Below are positions 59,641 to 64,000 of a stretch of DNA of 64,000 nucleotides, piece by piece (the first letter of the stretch is position 1; every line of letters starts with the position of its first letter). The DNA is taken from contig OY992834.1 of the NCBI GenBank assembly GCA_963921425.1, forward strand, positions 5,208,001 to 5,272,000, in the 5' to 3' direction. The position numbers were made by a program, and so were the translations under genes. Source of the stretch: Dryas octopetala. Lineage: Eukaryota; Streptophyta; Magnoliopsida; Rosales; Rosaceae. A model generated the notes under the pieces. It searched no databases, was not told the DNA's origin, and saw nothing but the letters and a program-made list of their open reading frames with translations.

Positions 59641-60960
59641 TGAAGTGATGAACACAAAACCTTCAATCAGACCATAATGTGAAATTCCCTAATATATTAT
59701 ATATCACTAAATAAGCCTAGAGGGTGAATAGGCTTTTACACAAAATTATACCAAATTTGATTTTATCAAGTTGATTAAGTATGCAGCGGATTAAACAACA
59801 ATAGCAAACCAACTCAAGTAAATAAATTAGACAATCAACACATAACACAAGAGATTTGTTGACGCAGAAAACCCTTCACTGGGTAAAAACTGCGGGACCC
59901 AGTTCAAATAAGCAATCTACTACCAGTGACTCGGTCTAATTCCTAACTAAACTCCTTCCTAGAAATGAAAACTGACCTCAACCGACTTGTAGCTCTTCAA
60001 TCGCGTAGATTGCACGAAGATCTTGCCAAAATCCTGAAGTCAAGAACTCCTAATCCCAACTCCAACTTTAAAGCTTGAGTTCAATCTCAATGGTAGATGA
60101 ATGAAATGTAGGTGATAACTTGAATAGATTTACAAGGATCAATCTATCAAGCTATCTCAGTTTTAGAATAATGAATTATCCTATATGATATGATCTTATG
60201 CAACTAGGATGTTCAGCAAATGGACTCGCTCACACCAGAAAACCAAAACTCATAAGTTCTTTGAGAGTGTTTGTGAGTGTGTATAGCTTGTGTGGTCAAC
60301 CCTTTTGGGTGTGAAGGCATTCTATATATAAAACCAATCTTAAGATAAAGAGAATAAACATGCAAACCTTTTCCAAAAGGAATAAGGGGCAAATGCCTTT
60401 GACAGCAGGAGTAGACATAAAGGTGTGGAAGAATGACTTTAATTAAGAGCACACTCATGTGAGGAAAGCAAAGTCAGATCTTTTAATACAGCTCTCAAGT
60501 CAAAAACATGCTTAAAGACAGCTCAAAAGGTTGTTAAAAAGTGTCAGGAAACTGAGGTCGACTCTGGAGGTCGGGTCCTCAATAGGAGAGGTCTGGTCAT
60601 CCATACAAGATTTCAAGGAGTCAAAAAGACACTCTTTCTGGAGGTCCGGTCGTCAACTCAAAAATTCATAGAGCCAACAACAAGACACACTCTCCGGAGG
60701 TCCAATCCTCAACCCAAGAATCAGAGAGCCAAAAAGACATGCTCTCTGGAGGTCCGGTCCTCAACCAATGAGGTCCGGTTCTGAAAGGGTTTTGATGCAT
60801 TTTATAATCAAGGCATAAATGCATGTGAGTATAGCCACTTAGAATGCATGAGGTCTTCTAGGTCGAATTACCTTACCTAAATGGATTGAACTCGAGGCAT
60901 CGCTTGCATATGACTTCGAGCTTGATCTCCTTCACACTCATGACACATAATTGACTACTA
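59641..60960. mobile_element. Probable non-autonomous retroelement-like repeat
   Basis: This 1.3-kb non-coding stretch contains blocks I associate with plant LTR-derived repeats (TTGTTGACGCAGAAAACCC, ACTGGGTAAAAACTGCGGGA). A ~75-bp imperfect tandem repeat at about 60550-60780 is built on GGAGGTCCGGTCCTCAA with AGAGCCAAAAAGACA spacers (3-4 copies). No reverse transcriptase or terminal repeats could be delimited, so class and limits are uncertain. Confidence 0.45.
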
Positions 60961-61100
60961 AGGCTAACTTAGAATCAACCTAGCTAGTTACAAACACAAG
61001 CTAGAGTGTTTGGCTTAGGAAATTGCCACTTACAATATTTACATTTACATAATGCAAGCCTTGCATTTACCTGCGAGGTACAGTATATAAAATATTTGAG

Positions 61101-61347
61101 CAAAACCTTTACAATCAGTCTGAAGCTGGCAAATTCAATGAACAAACAAACCACAATAGGTCATGATATATATGATTCCTGGTTACAAATATCTGGTAAT
61201 TTCCAACTACATTGATTTGGCTCGATAGTCTCTGCTGCCAGTTCTAAGTTGGAAATTCATATATATGACTCGGCAAATAAATTCTCTTGATGATGGTCTC
61301 GTAGCTTTAGGCCTCAGCAATGGTGCCTTTCTAAACAGTGGTTTGCA
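61101..61347. repeat. Direct repeat, left copy (duplicated 3' end of the FtsJ gene)
   Basis: AAACCTTTACAATCAGTCTGAAG through TTCAATGAACAAACAAACC, CTCTGCTGCCAGTTCTAAGTT and TAGCTTTAGGCCTCAGCAAT matches 62427-62707 in order and orientation, with a ~30-bp deletion. Its inner part is a copy of the last coding exon: the minus strand reads SCKPLFRKAPLLRPKATRPS, then diverges. Confidence 0.9.
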
Positions 61348-61401
61348 ACTTTCTTTCCAAAAAAAGAGAGTTGAGAAATTGGAAAACCTAATAGCGAAAG
61401 C

Positions 61402-62150
61402 ATGGAGAAGATGAAAGGCGGCAAGTGGATGAAGGAAGAAGCCATGGCTATGGATGCTGTGCAAGCAAGGTCTAATAATGATCATAAGTCCCTCCCCTTA
61501 AACCTTTACGCATGTAGCATCGAGTACAAACAAGGGAAGGTTGCCTACGTTATCGACGCCATCAGATTGAGCGATTTGTCATCATGCTCTTGTTCTAATC
61601 TAGATACCAGATGCCACAATTGCGATCCGGGTTGCGGTGTCTTAGGCACCCAAATCATTTTCGCCGGAGGAGAGGAAACAAGTGAAGAGGTCAGCAGAGG
61701 TATTTATGTGTTTGAGACTAGTGATCATCAAGCACACCCCGAAATCCAGGGGGGACTCTTTGCCAAGTTCCAAGCAGGGAAATCCGAACCAATTCTCAAG
61801 GAGGTGTGCGGGAAACTCTATGCTCTCTCCAGTCCTCCTTTTGGTTATGATCCAAAATTCAGTTCAATGGTTCAATGCCTATAGTAGTCTACCAATTGAA
61901 TGATGATACTATGCACACTATTCAAGCTCTGGATTTTCCAAAGTATGATTTGCCTCATGATTTGCACAGACCATACCAGCATAGTTTTGTCAATCTAGGA
62001 GATCGAAATGGGACGTCATAATCCTTAATACTCGCATGTATGATGACAAGCCGCTGCCTGAAGATAAAGAAGATGTTACCTCGGTTGCGCGTATCTTCTT
62101 GGTTGTTTTGTGCCGCAGTAAGTTAATCTTGCTCTTTCTGCTGATGGAGA
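61402..62150 (+). pseudogene. Degraded kelch/beta-propeller-like gene
   Basis: An open frame from 61402 encodes 160 residues (MEKMKGGKWMKEEAM..., with GTQIIFAGGEE, RGIYVFET and GKLYALSSPPFGYDPKF). The G-KLYALS and GTQIIFAGG segments resemble strands of kelch-repeat propeller proteins, but I cannot name the family. Coding similarity continues past its stop: in the third frame FNGSMPIVVYQLND and KYDLPHDLHRPYQHSFVNLG, then in the second frame VIILNTRMYDDKPLPED. At least two frameshifts (near 61860 and 62010) therefore break it. It is flanked by direct copies of FtsJ-gene 3' sequence, suggesting it arrived with, or was bracketed by, that duplication. A shortened but translated product cannot be excluded. 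Confidence 0.65.
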
Positions 62151-62426
62151 GTATTGATCAATCGAGTAATAGCTAAGTTACTCAATCATCTTGCAGAATC
62201 AAAATATGATCATTAGTTAGATTGACAAAAGTGTTGGATAGGATGATTTGGGGTTGAAGGTATGCTGCTCCATTCTACTGCTTAATGAAGATCTACTGCC
62301 TTCGGATGTGATTCAATGTGTAATGTGGAAGTTATCAAATCTGCTGGATAGAATACGATGGTGTTCAAGATTCTTTTTGTTTTTTCTAGGCCATTGGCCT
62401 ATCTTTGTTGTTTTGTTGTTATTTCA

Positions 62427-62707
62427 GCAAAACCTTTACAATCAGTCTGAAGCTGGCAAATTCAATGAACAAACAAACCACAATAGCTCATGATATGTAT
62501 GATTCCAGGTTACAAATATCTGGGAATTTCCTACTACATTGATTTGGTTCGATAGTCTCTGCTGCCAGTTCTAAGTTTGGAATACATTCTCGATTCTACA
62601 TCTTTGCCTGTGACTGCAGACCTTGACATATTAAATAAATCTCTCTTGATGATGGTCTTGTAGCTTTAGGCCTCAGCAATAATGCCTTTCTAAAGAGTGG
62701 TTTGCAA
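62427..62707. repeat. Direct repeat, right copy (native 3' end of the FtsJ gene)
   Basis: Partner of 61101-61347. It covers most of the last coding exon and the proximal 3' UTR of the minus-strand methyltransferase gene. Confidence 0.9.
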
Positions 62708-64000
62708 ATCCGGCTGAATTCTACGAAACAAACAGCCAGAAGAAAGTAAGGAAATATATCCAAACAAAACTGCAATGAAGTAATTACCAGTTATGTTACC
62801 AAAAGCAGAAAAGTAGAGAAAAAATGATTAAAAAAAAGAACCTTGCACATCTTCACTCTCTAAAAGCTTTATGACAAGATGGCCTCCCCTTTGCAACACA
62901 CCATTATCATCTGAACTTGTAATTGCCCCATTAAGACTTTCCTCGATTTGAATTTCATTGTTGGGAAGAGCTAAGGCAGCTCTACCAACAGCCAAATCCA
63001 GTGCTTGCATGCCTAACTCAAGCGATAAAGCTGCATCTTTACTTGTGATTCCAGAAACGAGAGGACACATATCTGAGAGTATCACAGAAAACCCCTTCTG
63101 CTGCACAAACAATGGCAAAACCATAAATCCTTTCTGTATTCATTAATTCATTCCAACATTTGCAGAGATCCCAGAAATAGTTTGCCATGAGAAAAACTAT
63201 AGTAAGTAGGAAATTCGTTGAAATTTGTTTCAATCTTAAAAAATTGCAAGGAAGAGAGGAGTTATTCACTTTTCACCTTCAAACATCCTGAAACAATAGG
63301 GCTAAAAGGCCAACATGATCTTAGGCAAAAGACAGAAGAAGTCCATAGTTCCAATCAAAACAAATAGGAAGACCATGCTGCATCATTAACCAACTAGTTT
63401 TCCAAAAGGGTTAATAGTTCTTGGTATAACAACTTCCTGTGAGATTTGAATTGGCCCCAAACTAAAGACATATAAATCAGCACAAACAATTTTGAACCCT
63501 TCAATCATATCTGTTAATTTAAGCTAAAACAATCCAATATCTACAATACCTGTGGAGAGAGTTCCCTGAGTTGGGTTTTGGGGAGCTTCATAACGTCAGC
63601 ACAAACAGTTTGAACCCTTGAATCACAATGAAGGCCTGGAACCTTCACCCTCTGTTCTGCAAATCCCACATATCAAAACCAAGTTATTCTATCTAAAACA
63701 TTGAAAAAGGAAACAAAGCACCAAAATTGAGCTAAAAGGAAAGTGAAAAATGAGACCTTGAGATCAATCCCCACAACAAGGCCACCATTTTTTATGGGAC
63801 CCAAGCTCTGACAAGCCACCTGCAAATATTGAGAAAATCCATATATGGTTATGAGATCATGTAGGCATGTAATGTAATGCAATGAATATGTATTATATAA
63901 AGTTTGGATTTTGAAAAGGGAAAAGGACCTGAAGCCAAGCACCAGGAGCACAACCAAGGTCCAGGACAGAGGAGCCGGGAGCTAAGAGTTTGTACTGCTT
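62596..64000 (-). CDS. FtsJ/RrmJ-family rRNA 2'-O-methyltransferase (5' part beyond window)
   Basis: Exons, minus strand: join(62596..62720, 62842..63100, 63550..63651, 63757..63819, 63929..>64000), all with GT-AG junctions and matching phases. The visible part encodes ~206 C-terminal residues. It contains SAM-binding motif I (VLDLGCAPGAW), GGLVVGIDLK, an acidic VQTVCADVMK strand, the catalytic-site motif SDMCPLVSGI, GGHLVIKLLE and the SSREIYLIC end, so the K-D-K-E tetrad expected of RrmJ-type enzymes is largely in view. Bacterial and mitochondrial relatives methylate U2552-equivalent uridine of large-subunit rRNA. The single-domain C-terminus fits the MRM2/RrmJ type, so an organellar location is likely but not shown. 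It ends ...LQSQAKM at TAG 62596. The start lies right of the window. Confidence 0.94.

Overview
This is a stretch of plant nuclear DNA, AT-rich and intron-rich. Gene content (a DVL/ROTUNDIFOLIA small polypeptide, a SIAMESE-type CDK inhibitor, MIR172, CCS52B, ARP5) and U2-type GT-AG introns of 80-760 bp point to a eudicot. Several repeats look like ones I associate with Rosaceae, but the species cannot be fixed from the sequence alone.

Layout. 1-5.5 kb: non-coding, with one MITE, a promoter-like cluster and a possible run-off gene start at the left edge. 5.5-6.0 kb (minus): DVL/RTFL small-polypeptide gene. 6-31 kb: a 25-kb gene desert. It holds a MITE, a diverged 2-kb non-coding segmental duplication (12.2-14.7 kb against 26.2-28.2 kb, with further partial copies), a very young 7,145-bp Ty1/copia element (17374-24518, identical LTRs, TSD ACAAA) carrying two in-frame stops, and a wrecked HSP70 pseudogene (24.8-25.2 kb). 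31.3 kb (minus): a clear MIR172 hairpin. 31.4-45 kb: non-coding, with a hAT-like element (8-bp TSD), MITEs and a 1.7-kb GC-rich TIR element. 45.1 kb (minus): SIAMESE-related CDK inhibitor. 46.4-47.4 kb: truncated O-fucosyltransferase-like pseudogene, followed by a hairpin minisatellite and a second hAT-like element.

50.6-64 kb is the gene-rich end. ARP5 (12 exons, plus; INO80 subunit) and CCS52B/FZR3 (10 exons, plus; APC/C activator) lie head-to-tail about 550 bp apart. A degraded kelch-like gene follows, flanked by direct copies of the 3' end of the next gene. That gene is an FtsJ/RrmJ-type 2'-O-methyltransferase (minus), which runs off the right edge.

The theme of the intact genes is growth and cell-cycle control: the SMR-type inhibitor and CCS52B both act on CDK/cyclin activity and endoreduplication, DVL peptides limit cell proliferation, and miR172 controls phase change and flowering through AP2-type targets. 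CCS52B has MSA (MYB3R) motifs upstream, consistent with G2/M expression. Nothing here amounts to a wholly new system. The most unusual items are the duplicated conserved non-coding block downstream of MIR172, the copia leader with captured tRNA-like, palindromic and GC-rich repeat modules, and the hairpin minisatellite.
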